The notes under the pieces were generated by a model. That model saw nothing but the letters and a program-made list of their open reading frames with translations, made no database searches and was not told where the DNA came from. Shown one piece after another: positions 1 to 15,000 of a stretch of 64,000 bases of DNA. How positions within the stretch are numbered: position 1 is the first letter of the stretch; each line of letters begins with the position of its first letter. Position numbers and translations under genes: made by a program. The DNA is from Litoditis marina (Eukaryota > Nematoda > Chromadorea > Rhabditida > Rhabditidae), in NCBI GenBank assembly GCA_964036275.1, contig OZ038438.1, forward strand, positions 14,243,720 to 14,307,719. The letters run 5' to 3'.

Positions 1-3000
1 TTCCAGACCGAAGGAGTCTCCATCATGGAAGCAGCCGCCCTCGGGACGGGCTAGATGCAAGGTGACATTTTATTCTCACTTTGTCACTAGTTTCACCCTT
101 CACACTAGTCATATGTGAACTTTTGCGTAGGGTGTGCATGCTGCCAGTGTAGTACTTCTGAAATATGTAGTTTTACTCCATTAGCAGTTTTAAATTTGTG
201 TTTTTTGATTGATTAAATGCTTGCTTGATTTTTGATTTGAAATGTATGCTTGATTTTTCCAGGTTGAACCAATTCCATACATTAGCCCTTGCCAAAAGAA
301 AGTCCAGAGTCCTTCAGCTTCAGAGGTTAGTAACATGATTACGTAGCTGCAAGTTTGTTGGTTTATCTGTATTATACTCAATTGAGTTCTAATTATTTAT
401 GTAATTTGTTTGTTATAGAATGCAGTTTTCACTCCACTTGCTTTCTACAATCCGGATAGACCAAGCATCTCGTTCGCCGACATGGTCAGCCCTGAAAAGT
501 CAACTACTCCCATTGTTCCTCGCGTGAGTTACCGTTTTTTCTCATGAATTTTTTATTGGCAAATTTACACCTTCGGTCGACCTTCGACTACTCTATGCTT
601 CGAACTTTACCAACAATGACAACCTTCACTCACGTCATCTTCAACATTCAACTTCAATTAATTGTTTTTTCTCCATTTCCTTCATGTGTCAGACTATATT
701 GTTTTCTGTTCAGGTCTCGCGGAATGCCAAGCCGTTCGGGGATGAGACGAGCATGCCCCCTCCAGCATCAATTCCGTCCAGGAAACGAAAAGCCGCCTCT
801 CCAGAACTACGCAAAGAATTCGAGTACGAGCAGGAGGCCGATGAGTTTGGTGGTGAGGATTACACGGGTGATGACATCTGTATGGAGCCATCTGCAGAAG
901 TTGTGACAATGTCGGAACCGTTGATCGAACACGTGCAACAACTTGAAGTGACTGAAACGACGCCGACACCTGTGCCTCCAGAACCAGCGACGACCTCGGA
1001 GACTACCATGCTTGCACAGCATGACGTGAAACCGGCTACTTCTCTCATCGAGCAACCGTTAGAAGCGGACGCAACATCGGCTACCATACGCAGTGCGGAG
1101 CAACTACCGGCTGTACCCGTTGAAACAATGGATGATCATCCGGCAGCCATAGAAGAACTGAAACCGACGACCGTGCCCAGTGCAGAGCTCATCGTGCCGA
1201 GACAAGCCGAAGATTTCATCGCTTCTCCTCAGGTCACCCTGCTGCCTATTCCTACCCTCGACCCGATCTCAAAGGAAAGAGCAACACCGGACGAGGTGCA
1301 ACACCTGGTGCGTACCCTGGAAAGTTGGCGAGATGAGCTGCGCAGTACAAATAGCACACCAGATTCGTGCATCTCGACGGCGAGTGCGAAGGCGCCGTTG
1401 GCCGAAGTGGCTGGCCATCATCCCATCTTCGAGACATCGCTGTTCGTGCATCCAGTGGCGCCGACCCTTCCCGACGGCTGTGATATGCCCGAGGATTTCC
1501 TGGCTGACGACGATGACCTGGCCATGCCGATTACCATGCCATCTGCGGCTATTCAGCAGCAGCCACAGCCGCCGCCAATAGTAAAGGAGAAAAAGGTCGC
1601 AACTCGATCAGATGTGGGTTATTGTTCATTTTCATTTCAATTAATGTCTTTAGAGGAATCTTTTTTTAAGTCTAGGCGTTGTATACTGTTTCTGTTATTT
1701 AAAAAGGCAACAATAATTATTCGATCTACGGTTGAAAAGCTGACTTTTGGCCATCACTGTTTTGAATTGACGCTAGTATTGGATACATATTACGTTGATC
1801 GCGCAAAATTTAAGCTGCAGCTCGAATGGCGAATAAACCTGCTTAGAGTTTAGACACACGATGTATTGAACTCCGTTGTAATATTTCTGGTATCAGGAAT
1901 TTTCAATTTTTAGAGCGACAAACGCAACGCCGTACGGAGAAAACAATTTCCGATATGCGCGGAAGCTGTCATTCTCTTTCCGTGTGAATCTTCGGCAGAA
2001 TTGAGACAGACGGTTCGTTATGTTATCTCATATAGTGTTGACAGATTAAGCGCAGTTCGTTATTATTATTCTCTTTCTCGCATCGATAATATAAACAGTA
2101 TGAGTAAATTTGTAATGGTTCCAACAGATCTTTCACAAGTTGTGAGGTGTTTTCTTCTGCACATGAAACATGATTCAGGTTGTTGCTCGAAATGAGGCTT
2201 CGCCCACGTTCTTGCATAGTTCGCTCGTTGAGACGGATACACAAACCAAACCAATGCAGTGTTCGTCGGCCGGTTTCACAGTGAGCGTTTTCTACATAGA
2301 TTGATTGTCGACTTTCAATTGATTCCGTAGCCTACACGTGATTCTGAACTGTTCTCGTTGTGTATGTCTCTTTCTCTCTGAGTCTTTTGGTGTTTAGCTA
2401 TCACGGCAGATTGAGTAGAGATGTTGCTTTGAATACGGTCTATTAATTGAGGTGGCTACTCGCAATGAAGCAGAACCAACACTCATGCGAAGTACGCCCG
2501 AACGGATGGGAGTGCAAACAAAGCCTTCACCAAGCTCCACGGCAGACTACACTGTAACGTCTTTTCACTCTATCTTCGTCATAGATCATATTAAAAAAAT
2601 ATACGATCAAATTGTGAATAGTTCCAGAAACTAACGGATTTTATATATGAATGCGAAAAACCGCATAATTCATCTGAAAATGTCCGAACTATTTCAACAT
2701 GCCACTTCAGGTTCCAACCAAGAATGAAGCTCAACCATCCATCTTGCGAAGTTCTCCAGAAAACACGGATGTTCAGACGAAAGCATTACCAACGTCCTCC
2801 GCCAGATATACCGTGCGTTCCTATTTTGTCTATCCACACTCTCTTACACTCTTACTCAAGTTTCTCTTTCATTGTTTTCATTATTCAGGTGGCCAGCCAG
2901 ACTGAAGCCGTGCATTCAGTTCTGCGGAGTTCTCCCGAGAATAGAGAGATGCATACTAAGCCGTTGCAGTCGTCGATCACATGTTCCACTGTTAGTTTTC

Positions 3001-6000
3001 ACACATTTCCTGATACCGCGAACATTCTGTTAGTTGCATTTCAGTCACCTACCATATAAATTCAATGACGCAAAATTATACGAAACAATTAAGGTATAAA
3101 ATAAAAACACAAGTATCCATATTGTGATGTCGCTGAATCGGAAACACATTCGCTTGTTGTTAGTATATAGTTTTCCCGGAGTATCAGAAGTGGTTTCATT
3201 GCCTTTATTCAACAGTAAATTTGCCGGTGTTCAGGTTGTTGCCAAAAATGAAGCCGATCCACAGTTTTTGTGCAGTTCGGACGAGATAGTCGACATGTTG
3301 AGCAAGCCACTACAGTCATCTTCCGCTCGGTGTATTGTAAGTATCCACTTTGTCAAGATATGAATGTAATGCACACCAATTCACCACCGAAGGATAGTGA
3401 ACTCGAGATATGTTCATTGTTCATTTTATCAACTTTCTTGCATAAGAAAAGCATGGTTCTCCTCGTGATCAACCCATGAACCCACGATGAAGGGAACCAG
3501 GGTGTGTATTATACACATATTATTCTATTTAATTTTACAGGAATTCTTCGAATGTTGGGTCGTGAATTTGTAAAATTTTAGTTCTCTGCCGTTTTTGACT
3601 GTGCGCTTTTCAGCTCTCTGTCGAGCGATCCAAGGACGCGGCGCTTATTCAAAGTTCAGCTGTTTCGTGTACAACTGTGAAACATCTACTGCCTACTTCG
3701 TCTATCGAGCACACGGTTAGTGCCGAGCATGTTTTAAATGCACTCGTTGACTCGTTATGTTGTTCATAGATTTTTAGTCAGGAGTCTCACTATCTATATT
3801 GTTTATAAGATATTTGTTCATCTGTCCATAGTGCTGATAGATCGGCATATCAGGTAAATAAGTGAATAGATGAATATCCACCAACATTTAAATGCCATGT
3901 TTCCAGGTTTCAACTGGTCGTAACTCTATGTCTGCAATGTTGAGTAGTAGTGTCGCCGCCACTAGTACTTCTCGTGTGAAACGCTTCGATGCACTCACGT
4001 CAGAGCATACGGCAAGTAGAACTATTTACTCCTGTTCATGTGCTACAATACGATTGAATTCATATCTCTGCGATGTTTTTGAACTAGTCTTAGCTGTAGT
4101 CTCATGAAAATCATGCTAGATTTGTTTTAGGTCAGTATTGATCGACGAGTGAAGAATATTGCAAGTCACTACTTCTTAGAAGATGTGTTTTTGGTTTCAC
4201 AGCAACTTCCTTGTTCATCCGCAATGTTTACGGTTCGTTTTTATTATTTAGTTGTATTTGCCTAATTTTCTATCTATATTCCGTATTCCTCTGTTCAGAG
4301 AAGGATGCGCCGGTACTTCCATCATTTCAGATCACAAACGACCGTTGCGTGACGGAGGCGATACTCCGAACCTCAAACACCGAGGAGTCAACGTTGCTAC
4401 AAAAGCTACACAAGTCTATCGATTCTGCCGAACACACGGTTGGTAGACTCTTCCTCACCATTGGTTTTTGTTCGGAGAATATTCGGGATTGAAAAGTGGC
4501 CATACACCAGTAATGCTGACCAAGTAGCCACAAAACACTGAAAAATTGCCTACTCCCTATTCAAAATCAAGAGGTTTAGCGTATTAAAATGGGAAAACGG
4601 CTTCCTTTTCAAGGGGCAGTTGGACCTTACTGGTGTATGAAAGTGGCACACTAACAATTTAGTGTTTTGTGATTTGTGGCATTAGTAGTACTATATCTGT
4701 TCTTAGATCGATGTCGGTCGTCGAACCAAGTCTGCTGGAATACTAAGCTGTTCGGCCGGCCAATGGAAGGATTCGCGTAGGACTTTGCCGATTGGTTCCG
4801 CTCAATTAACGGTACGTAAGCTGTTCCCCATCGAAATGGTCATGGAATGCTAATCCTACACTAATGTTTCAATTTGTTCTTTTTGCCTGCGGTTAATGTA
4901 AATCTTCACAGTTTGGATATTTATTTATTTGTCCAGGTGACCAAAGATCGTCTAGCGGATAGTGCCATTGTTTCGATGTCGCAACCCAGTTGGCAGCAGT
5001 CGTTCAAGCCGATTCCACCGATGTCAACTGAGATCACAGTATGTTCATACTATCATCTTTAATTCATGATCATCGCCTTGAACTTTCCTGGATATAATAT
5101 ATAAGTGTACTAGTGGTATGATACATATTCACAAACTTGTTGTGACATGTTCTTTTTCTCACCAACTTCCCCGGTTTCACGTACCTTATTCTATTCCCAA
5201 TATTCTTCTTCTTATAGATCTCGGGCACTCGATCCAAGCAGAGTTCTCATATCGGAGAAGTGTCTACTAAGAACATGGCGCTGTTGTGGAAATTTCCTGT
5301 TTCTTCCTCATCGTTCACGGTACAACATCATTTCGTACTACTTGGCCGTTTTGTCAAGTTTTTCTACAGTTCAGTTTAGCGCAACTTGTTCTGGGTTAAT
5401 GCATCTATCAATACTGATATGAATTTCAGATACAATCTGAACGTGCAGTGGAGTTGGCGTCTGTGTCTACGGTACCATCTACGACTACAACATTACGAAG
5501 ACCGGTTTCAAAGCTCTGTACTGAACACGTGGTACGTAATTTATAGAGTTTGGAGAGTTTTCCGCCCTCTGTAAAACAGTAGCAAGAGCAATACAGGTTT
5601 CTCTCGTGTTTTGCCAGTTGATTGCAGAACGCAGTCGACTACTCCGTTCGCTTCTATTCATTTCAGTTTTGTTATTTCAGAGCCATATTGAACGTTTCTG
5701 CCAAGAAGCTTTTGTACAAGCACGATCGAGCAAAGAAGTATCTCTGGCAAAGAAGCGCCCATCACCCCGTTGCCATTATACGGTGAGCTGGGCGTTTTTC
5801 ATGTGGCTTGTGTTGTCTGTCGAGATATATTCCGTACAGCTACACGTTTAGAGTTTTTCGCGTACAAACATATTTTTCAATATAATAATAATAATATTTC
5901 ACGGCAATTATAGTTCGTTTCACCCATCTATAGTAGTCAGCCATGCTGGCCGAGCGCACCCTACATTGCAGTCGATTGATCTGGCAGCTTGCCAGTCTTT

Positions 6001-9000
6001 TCATTGCAAATAAAAATTCGAAAACTAGTTATTTCAGAATTTTTGCAACTTTTTTGTTTTCAAAAGATTGCCACATGATCGGGGAGTAATTTAAATAACT
6101 TTTTGTGCGATAAAATGAACATTGAAAAACAGCCAGAAAATATGGTTGGATATCACTATTCTTAGTTTGTGCCACCATGTTCAGATGGGCGACTGCTTGT
6201 GTTCGCCGCACCAGCCATCACAGTTGAGTTCAATACCCAGCTGGTGCACAATTTTGATTAGTCTGATCGCTGTTGGAAACTTTCCAACTCAATTGACTCC
6301 GCCCACTAAAATCTACTGTAACTGGCTGCTATCGATGGTTGAAACGAACTATATATCATCTATATTGACAGCTCATGCGGTCATATTGAGAACGCATGGG
6401 GAACCCGGGAATTGTGAAGCCACGGCCGAACGCTAACCACTGACCATTTTCAGGTTCCCACAGTCAGAAGATATGCGGCTCGGTTCACGATTGGCTCCGT
6501 CGTTTCACGAAAGGCAAAGTTGATTGTTCCGATGCCTCGCAAGGATGTTGTACATAATGTAAGTGTTACTTTAAGACATCATCTTCCTTTCGTGCTTTGT
6601 TTGTTTTCTACAGTTTGTCATACCTTCTATGCAATTAGCACATATGTGACAGTTTTCTATACATTTCAGTTCGGGGCAAAGACCAGTCATGCAGTTTTTG
6701 CCTGGATATCACGTTCAATAAGTCGCGAAAACAGACTGCTTCGCTTCTCCAATATGGGTACTCATGAAACGGTAAGTATTTGTATGTATTCATTCCTAAT
6801 GTGAACATCTATACGTTTTGCAAAGACAAAATTAGTTTAAAGCATGCATTGAGTATATTTTGTAGAGAGGGATGGTTATCCACCTTTTCATGAAAAGTTT
6901 TCGCTCCCGAACATTAGTGCCACGTATTTGCAGAGAGAGGAATGTCTGCGGTTCCGGTCGAAGTTGTCTCTCACTACTCACCTCCGAGTTCTGAAAGCTC
7001 AGGCTCCATTCACCGTGGTGAAAGCAATGACCTTTACGGTAAGAAATTTCGGAGCTTAACCTCTTGCTCTTCTCAGTTTTTCGTCTTCACCCAGATTACC
7101 TCTTTCATATTCGCGTGTTTTTTTTGTGTTTCAGTATTATTCAGTTTTAGTTGAAGATAAAGATTGTGGTTAAATTTGCTATTCTCTAGTTGCCGGTGTC
7201 TCGGTTCTTCTCGAACTACTTATCGGTCAAGGCAATCCATCGGACTGTTCTCAAGAAAAATGTGTCGAAAGCAGAGCGAACAGAGACGATTGTGGTGAGT
7301 GATACATCTGAAAGATACAGACTGTATGTAACATATACACGTTACGTTGGCTGAAAAAGGACAAAATGGAAATTACAGTACTAGATGAAAAAGGGATGTT
7401 TCAACATTAGATCATAATGTTTTAATGTCAGTACCTCTTTTTTATCGATGTTCAAAGATATACATTTCCGTTATTACGTGTCATTCACAATCAAATGGTT
7501 TTTCAGGGTATCCCGTTGCTGCGTCAATTCCTCACCAAGATTCCGGAACCAGACAAGGTAAAGAAGAAACGAGGTCGCCCACGGAAGGTGTGTTGCGGGG
7601 GTTAGATGGGCTAGCAGGCATACACCCGTAAGCTCCGACTGTCCTACAGAAACTGCCCTCTTGTCATTGTAGATTCGTGAAAATCTATGATTTGGCATAC
7701 AAAATGTGCCAACCATCCCGATTCTGGCGAAAAATTGTCTTTACCTGGCTGTTATGCGAGCAGTATCAGAGTTCCGGTACTTATGTTGTGTGTTGTTGCA
7801 GATACAGAAAGCTGCTTCTCCGGAACCAATATCTACCGATAAGGAACCGCTGGAAGTTGATCACTCACAATCATATCTGTCTACCGCCGATGCTTACGAG
7901 GTATCTTTCTTCTTCTATCCTCTAAAATGTCTTTGTTTGTTAAATGTTATGGTTCGTCTTTATCTTCATGTAAATTGTTATTACAGCGTATGACTTGCGA
8001 GCAGTTTGAGGCTCAATTCGACCGCGACGCGTTCTACTACAGCACACCTCCCGGGGTGAGTCGCAGTTTTCAGATTTCCCTATTTTCTACTGAAATTCTG
8101 AAACTGACCAGTTACTCTTTAGCTTTGAATGTTGGTACTATCAGCTCACTATTTGCAATCGGACTACATTGTGAAGAATTCTATAATTATTCTGCTCTAG
8201 ACAATAGTAAAGTTGGTATTGTTCAGATAGAATTGGTTCCTGAAGACTACGACCAGCCTGCAACCGTGCCCATGTTTCACCCCGCTACGGATGAGTCGAA
8301 AATTCGTCGACACGAGTCGGAAATTCGTCACGATCGAGCCATAAAGACCGCAATACAGCGTATAGCGACCGCGAAACGACTGCAGGAGTGTGATGATGCA
8401 ATAGTATGTTCCTCCCCAACCTTGTTCATCACCTGTATACGTAAAATTGCTTATTTGCATTCAAAACATGCTTTCCTTGAGATCAAGTGTATTCAAATAG
8501 TCTCATTCCAGCTTCGGATATCAACCAAACTCGCCTTGGAAGATGCTGAAGCCGCTCGTTCTAAGGTGTGTTCTCACTCTCGAAAATATCATAGTTTTTG
8601 AATATTGAAAAGTTTCTTGCACTTGAAATATTTCCTATTGATTAGCTGGATCGTTTTATAAGTTTGAACGGTTGTGTTCCACGATTATGGTGATCGAAAT
8701 CATTGTTTGAACGTTATTCATTGATGTTTGTTTGCAGAAGAGCAGAGAATGCAGTCGAGGTGGTTCTGCCCCGGAAGTGGCCTCTTCGTCTAAACAGCTT
8801 CCCTCGTTGGACCTTCGCTTCCGTGGCTACGCGGAGATGGGTAGTCGGCTGGCTGCCAATCGCAGCTACGAGGTGGACGCCTACGAGGACTCCTCGTTGC
8901 GTCGCGACACCGACTTCGCCCAGAACCAGCTATCGGCCGCGTTGCCTCGCAGAGAGCCCGATACCTCTGTTCAGGAGGATGATGATGTGAGAATTTGACA

Positions 9001-12000
9001 TCTATTCCTGTTTTACACCATGTTTCAAGCGTTTTTAATAAGTGAGGATCATTTGACCCACACATTGATTCGCCGACTGACTCTCGATTGTGTTCCCGTA
9101 TGTAGTATGTATTCACTAGATAAGTTTTGGTTTTGTTCTACAAACTTGATGCATAGCTTTTTCATGTTGATATGCAATCCTATCGATATTTTTTTCAGCA
9201 ACTTCGCTCGGAGCTGGAAATGTCTAATCCCAATTCTCAGATCAATATGAATCAAACTGGCCCCTCGAGCAATCAAATGGTCAGTTTCACGATCTAGTAA
9301 GGTTCAAAGATTTGTCAAAATGGAAGTCGTATTCAACTAGGTCAAAAAACTATTTTTCACGGCAGTGTGGTCAGTTTTCTCGACTCATTCAAAAATGGGT
9401 ATGCTTTGTTTTTTCTAGTTCACTCCTGTTTACTCGTACTTAATTTCAGTATGGAATGAATTCCATGGAGCTTAGCCATCCACAATATCCTACAATGCCG
9501 AGTGAAGTTCACCATTATCAGGTACTTTATCATTATCCTAGCCTCTCAAAACGAAATCCTGGTATGTGTTCGACCTTAGTATTGTTTCACTCTGTAAAGT
9601 CAATGTTACAGATGACTCCTTCGCATCAGGGTTTCGCTCCGTCCGTATATGGAATGGTTAGTTTTGTTCTCTTCCGTTTTTCCATACTACTGTTTGGTAT
9701 TTTATTGTAATTTCAAGTGTTCTGCTACATGCTGTGTTGTGCATTATATGTAATTTTCTATTTTCAGTATCAACAGCAAGCGGCGAACGTACAAATGAGG
9801 TTGCCTCATCAGCAGTATGCTTATCATCATGCGCAGCAGCAGCAACAACAACATATTGTGCATGACGAGGTTCGCTTCCCACTTTGTTGTTATTTTTTCT
9901 ACCAGATTCTCATTTCAAATAGCTTTTTATCTCGTTCTCCCATTGACTTGGGAACGACAGACTAGCTATATTCTCAATCGGTATACTATTTGTGGTATGG
10001 TTCATTTGCTGTATTTTAGCTACCCGGCGATTTGAAAGAAGTGCATGTCACCAGATGGATCGAAGAAATAGAATCGCGTGCACACATGGTGAGTTTTTAG
10101 ATTTTAGTCTTCTGTTAGTTGTGTTCTTGATCAATACATTCTTCTCTGTTTCACTCATCCAATTAATTGCAGGATGCTGGTCCCGCCCACCCCTACTTGA
10201 GCTCAGACAGCCATCGGCAGGTAAGATCTTAGCTATTTTAGTTTCCCATTTGTGTTTTACCTCGCTCAGATAATTTATAACTAACCACACAAACAAAACC
10301 CGAATAACACACATGACCAATGACAAACGATTTATAGGCGAATGCTACCATTTCACCATATGGAGGTGTCCATATTTCTCCTAGTGGAAATATGTATGAG
10401 TCCCTCTCAATGCGGGCCACGAGCGTGGTACGTTCCTCAGTTTTTCATCAGACATGATATCGTTCGACACATTTATTTTTGTTCCGTTTCGTTGGCTATC
10501 CACAGTCTGCCCCAGCACTGTAATAAACTCACATGATTCAGATCAGGGTGAGGGCATTGTCGGTTCAAACATTGAACTGTATGTCCCCAACCCTTCACTA
10601 ATCACATATGTTTCGAATTTTTGTTGTGATCATACAAGAAAGGTTGTGATTGTAGAGAAGAGCCACAATTGTGAAAAACTGAAAAATGGGAGATGAGGTG
10701 AGCGTACTGTGCACTGATGTGTTGTATTTGCAGAACCAGGGCCACCATGGCTTACATCTGGCCGCGTCTACATCGCAGTTCCCGCCGACGGCCGTCGCCC
10801 CCTCCCGTCATGATCCCTCCCCGCGGGTGGAACCAGTCCGCGACGGATCGGCTGTCTCGGTCACCGTCGAGGAGTGCGGAGTCGTCGATTTCCTCAACAT
10901 CTCCAATGAATCGCAGAAGTTCGCCGGCGCCTCTGAATCTCAGGCGGCTGCTCGCCAGACGGCCCGCAACCCTGCCCTCGGACAAGCGAAGGCCGTGCTC
11001 AAGGATATGCCGGAGGTGTTGCGGAAGGCTTGGCCCACCCCAGAGGAGGATATGATCGAGAGCGGCTTGCTGCCCCGACCCAACAATCCTCTCGGATTCC
11101 CGCTACCCTTCTGCTATCCCAGCATCACCAACAACTCCCTGCCATATAATTCTGATTCCTCTAAGAATACGAGAAGGAATGCCCGCGAAGTTGCTGTCAA
11201 ACCTCCGGCACGAAAAAAGGAGAAGAAGAAGAAGGTATCATCGGGACCAGAACATAATATGTGGCTGACCGACCCAGAACTGCTGCCTCCCGGCCACCCA
11301 TTGTACCGTCGCATGTCTATAGTCAACTCGTTCACTCAATCGAGAACGCTCATCTTCGACCCCGAAATAGAGACCATATTGAAAGTGACGTTTCTGGGAA
11401 AGGAATATTTCGGGAATAGATCTGGTCCGTATCGCCTGCCCGCTCCTGGAGCGCACATAGTCACTCATGACAGTGAATGGGTGCTGTACACGAATCCGTT
11501 CGAAGGAATATTCTCGCAGGTGTTCCACGACAGCTTCTACGACTTCTACTGTGACGAGTTGTATGATGTCTGCTATCCGCCGGGTACATCGTTGAATCGG
11601 TTCGCCGATAATGAAGCAGACGACAGCGGTGGTGGCGGCGACGATGGTGGCAACTTCTTCCATCCGAATGGACCACAGTTCGGCAATCAGGGCTTCGGCG
11701 CCTTCTCGACAAGGGTGAGACTTTGCTCCATTTTGGCCCCAATTCAGTACTTTCAGTTCTATCAGTTCTCATTATCATTTGATATGAAGCCGAAATAAGT
11801 ACGTTGGAAAATTTTAACTTATGATCCCCATCTATTCTCTTTTTTCACATCCGCTTATACGAAAATCACATATTTCATGTACATGAACATTTCAGTGGCA
11901 AAATGGAGCGCAGCAAGGACACAATGAGTTCAATGGTTTCGTCTACAACACACCTGGGGTTAGTGCACTTCAATTTTTGTTATTAGCCATTGCTCGTGAA

Positions 12001-15000
12001 ACTTCGAAACATCATTCATATGTATGTTTTACATCTACTAAATGGACCGTAAATCCGTCGCATAATTGTTTATTTATTGAATGGTTACTGGCTGTGGAAG
12101 TCCTTGCTAAAATGCAAGTGTTCATTCATTCGGTCACTTGAAATTATGTTTCAATATTCCAGGGTCCCATGTATTTCTCTAGAGAGCTGTGGAAGCCAAG
12201 CATCTTGCTGAAGATTCCCACAGGTCTGATATTCTATAATTCAAAAACTTGTTGAAAATGGTCGTGACCAAGAAGAAGCTGTAGCGTATTCTAGCTTTGA
12301 TGAATACTGTGTACAAACACATGAGTGAGGTAAGAATTTATCAATATTCTCGTCTCCCACACTGATATTCCTTGTTTCAGTGGTATCGCCTGAACGGCCT
12401 CTATCTCTACGTTATCGTAATGCTGAACCTGATGGAAGGGGTGTTTTACAACAATTCAAAGAGTTTGGAGATCAACTCTCGTTCATCAAGAAATTGTTCG
12501 AAGAATTCATCACTTCGCTCGCGGTGCGTTTGGTCATGAATCTGTACTCTTTGTTTACATTAAATGACTTACTTCTGTATTGATGGTCTCTGATGTTATT
12601 TCAATCAGGTCTATTGTTTGATGAGTTATGTCTTATCATTCTTTCTCTTTACTTCAGTTGGAATGGCGGCACTTGAAGAGGTCTGAAGATCGTCAACTTG
12701 TGGAGGCACAACTTCTCCACTGCAGGATTTGGATGCACAATTGGGAGTTCTGTGGACTTCTCGCTCAGGCGGCAATATTCACTCCTGTGCAGTGTCTGCT
12801 GTGGGACTCTAATTCAGAAGTGGTTCGTGGTTCTTCTATGTTACTCATTCAGTTTTCCATGTTCGATTTCATTGCCAGCGAGTAACTTTGTCTTCTATAT
12901 AACTCATTCAGATGTCTATGTTTGAATTCGTTGGAAGCTAATTGTTTTGTTATTTACAGCAGACTGCTCACATGCGAGACGTGGCGTTTTCTCTGTGGGC
13001 GGCTTGGCCTCGAATCTTCAATCCTTCTCTCAGTAGTTGGATCATTGATACTGATCGTAGAATAAGGCAAGTTAATATCGGCATTATGAATGAAGAGAGT
13101 ACCTTATAAAGGTTTCTAGTTCGTGATAGTTAGCAAGCAAAAAATGTTGTTAATATCTTTGAAACGGAACGGGAGGACCAGCATTGTTCAAATGAAACCT
13201 TTTCTTAAGTGTTTATCCATTTGTCTATTGATGTAATTATTTCAGAGGAGCAGTGTCTGATGCCCGGTATCAGAGAAGATCTCGCCTAGGCTACGCCGGA
13301 CAAGTCCTATCAAATGTAAGGAAGCAAACATTATTGAGGTTTTGCTATCATCTGCTAATTTACTGTTGCGCGCAACGTATATCTGTTTTTAATTGAACGT
13401 TAGAGATACGTTCTCATCGTTTCTTGATAGGGATATCTCCGCACAACAGCGGGTCACTTATCTCTATGATATTTCAGGTGTTCATGCCGGATGCGTTGGT
13501 GAAGTCGTTGCAATCAACATCTCCCATGTGGGACCACCGTGCTAGAGCATATCTGTCGTCCACTCCCATTGCACAGATTCCTATCAAATCCTCTTTCCCG
13601 GATCTGGATTCTGTGTTCATGGGAAAATCTTCAGTTGCTAGTGTGAGTTTTGGTGTTCCGGCGTTATAGATCAGACTTTTCTGGGATATCTAGTGGAGTG
13701 AATGTTTAGTTTCAGTCTAGAAAGTTATTGGAAATGAGTAATCATGATGACTTGCAGAAGGTACACGTGGAAGCAATGGTGGGTGTCCTTCTGAACGACC
13801 ATCCCTCGGCCGCCGACGCAGTCCAGTCTAATGTGGAACGAATAGCGAAACGAGGCGGACATCTGCCCCGGCTCGGCTCCAGCCAGTACTTCAACGCCAT
13901 GGTCGCCTCGGGAATTCTACGCGATATTGGCGAAGAATCGTCCATCGATCCAACGGTCAGCTCTCATTTTCCATCAGATCAAACTCTGTTTTCAAACTAT
14001 TTCTAGCGAAACTTTAGTTGTCGGCCATCGGCCTCGTGATTCTATTTAGTACGATCTTGTTGAGAATTTAGTCCATTGACTGTTGTTGTTTGTTCTCATT
14101 ATCATGTTTATGCATACCCCAGTAAGGTCCAACTAAGCGACAATAAGTAATCCGTGTTTAAATGTGAACACGTGAAAATTGAGGATTTTTCCTAAAAAGT
14201 AGACCGATTTTCATCTTTTCGGCTAAAAAGTAGTCCATTTTTCGAACTTTTCTGACTATTCGGACAACCTTGCTGGTGTATGTGTTTGTGTGATAATACT
14301 TGAACGATAATCACACTTTGTGATAAGTGTCTAACCGAGTCGGTAATTTATGGTGCCTTTAAAAGTTTTTGATGGAGTATGATTGGTGTCAATTATTCTT
14401 ACCATATACGGCCTTTATGGTAATAATGTGGTGAAATTCATTTTAATTCGAATTGAATTGCAGAATCAATGTTTTTTTTTCAGCTGTGCGCAGAGGAGAT
14501 ACTCTCTACCAATATGGACTTGGCTCGACTCGAACCCATTGCGTCTCGCTTCAGCATCGCTCGGTATATTACCATGCGCACCAATTACCTCAAATCGAGG
14601 GTTGTAGCAGAGGCTGAACGAACTATCCAGGAGGTAAGTCATCATTTATTTTCTATTCACTTTTCAGTTGACGGTTGTTCTAAACGTTGACCTGTGACTA
14701 TGTTTCTTCATATTTTCCGATCGGATCTTTCAGTTTTTATCCGCTATTTCCTTTTGCTCCTTGTTCTCACTAGAGTAATCGTTTCGCAACAGTAATGACA
14801 GAGCTTTTTAAATGTTCGGCACAGCTTTTGAGCTTTGTAGATGTTGTACACTGTTTTGCTCCCCCTTTGATAGGACTTGTCCAGTAACGGTACCGTATTT
14901 GCAGGCGAACGCGTTCTTCCGTCGCACCCTGCAAGTTCCCCCCGTTCCGATGATCGACGGGGTTCAGATAGTGTTCTGCACGGATCTGCGTAGTTTCGGA

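Noticed and set aside
1914..7294. CRISPR-like or satellite array
   Set aside because: The periodic units are exons with splice sites at both ends and unequal introns; this is coding repetition in a eukaryotic gene.
1914..7294. Dscam-like mutually exclusive exon cluster
   Set aside because: Possible in principle, but the units are very diverged and all keep frame when joined in series; nothing in the introns suggests a docking-selector system. Left as a question for cDNA.
10655..10697. Possible small exon before 10734
   Set aside because: It would need phase 0 to fit both neighbours and has a stop in that frame.
11238..11663. 141-codon minus-strand open frame
   Set aside because: Shadow of the large exon 10734-11714, with no splice or start support.
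12287..12336. Possible exon between 12163-12223 and 12381-12523
   Set aside because: Including it shifts the next exon into a frame that looks non-coding; skipping it gives a clean phase-1 junction and a good amphipathic reading of the next exon.
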